DNA of 12,590 bases, taken from NCBI GenBank assembly GCA_964502735.1, contig CAZCYD010000067.1:1-12590 (forward strand), given 5' to 3'. The translations under genes and the position numbers were made by a program. The stretch is from JACKAN01 sp964502735. Lineage in GTDB: Bacteria > Bdellovibrionota > Bdellovibrionia > Bdellovibrionales > UBA1609. Below, in pieces: positions 12,290 through 12,590 of the stretch; the stretch's first letter is position 1, and each line of letters starts with the position of its first letter. The notes below the pieces were generated by a model. That model was given only the letters and a program-made list of their open reading frames with translations, was not told the origin of the DNA and made no database searches.

Positions 12290-12590
12290 TGATTAAAGAT
12301 AATGGCAAATATTTAGGCTCAATAATGATGTTTGGGTTTGGACTGCTGGCCTTATATCGCTGGCAACAAACTCATCTCATTTTTTTCTTATTATTAGTTC
12401 TAAGAGATTTTGTTGCAGGATACTTCTTTCTAAAAAGGGAATCTGCCCAAGTGACATCTGGAAAGCTCGTGTCTTTAATTGCCTATTTATCATCAGCGAT
12501 GCCACTTTTATACTTTGGGCCAGATCATGCAACAAAAGAAATGCTTCTTGCATCTGATATATTGGCCATCATTGGCTTTTTGTTCATAGC
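12289..12590 (+). CDS. Multi-pass membrane protein, 3' end outside the window
   Basis: Open from the ATG at 12289 (TAATG overlap with the previous gene) to the window edge, 100 codons seen. Hydrophobic segments lie at about residues 9-24, 29-44, 60-76 and 85-100, with a charged stretch KRESAQ between the second and third. The family is not recognisable from this part. The translational coupling makes it the sixth gene of the operon. Confidence 0.75.
   Translation, partial: MIKDNGKYLGSIMMFGFGLLALYRWQQTHLIFFLLLVLRDFVAGYFFLKRESAQVTSGKLVSLIAYLSSAMPLLYFGPDHATKEMLLASDILAIIGFLFI

Overview
The window looks like an accessory region of an AT-rich Gram-negative bacterium. Periplasmic proteins, a sigma-54-type activator and strong GGAGG ribosome sites point that way. 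I cannot name the organism; a Bdellovibrionota or other deltaproteobacterial-type host is only a guess. The window falls into two halves.

Left half (about 1-6340), everything protein-sized on the minus strand: an array of resistance-like genes. It holds a P-loop kinase coupled to a macrolide 2'-phosphotransferase (189-1621, clearly more GC-rich than the rest), a GNAT acetyltransferase (2452-3009), an autoregulated TetR repressor with a VOC-fold protein (3654-4633), a lincosamide nucleotidyltransferase-like gene (4992-5777) and an excisionase-type helix-turn-helix protein (6108-6338). Two long, diverged direct repeats (about 1921-2430 and 3051-3646) flank the acetyltransferase gene, and a short third relative lies at about 4880-4976.

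The most interesting content is inside those repeats. Each carries a plus-strand 27-29 codon ORF for a Leu/Ile-rich, Lys-flanked hydrophobic peptide with a strong Shine-Dalgarno site and its own terminator. Just upstream and divergent is a minus-strand small RNA gene with its own terminator. The small RNA is complementary to its own toxin mRNA at two colinear places: the start-codon region (14 nt in copy A, 19 nt with one G.U in copy B) and a 7-nt hairpin loop inside the coding sequence. Both contacts have changed together between the copies, so each RNA matches only its neighbour. This reads as two apparently orthogonal type I toxin-antitoxin modules interleaved with resistance genes. I do not recognise the family.

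Right half (6339-12590), plus strand: a regulatory region with repeated AGTAGC half-sites and a -24/-12 promoter, then a tight, translationally coupled operon. It encodes an N-terminally anchored family 5 solute-binding protein, a sensor histidine kinase, an NtrC-type sigma-54 response regulator, a proline-iminopeptidase-like alpha/beta hydrolase, a small exported protein and the start of a multi-pass membrane protein. The likely reading is a peptide- or small-ligand-sensing system in which the regulator activates its own operon. The ligand and target genes are not visible.
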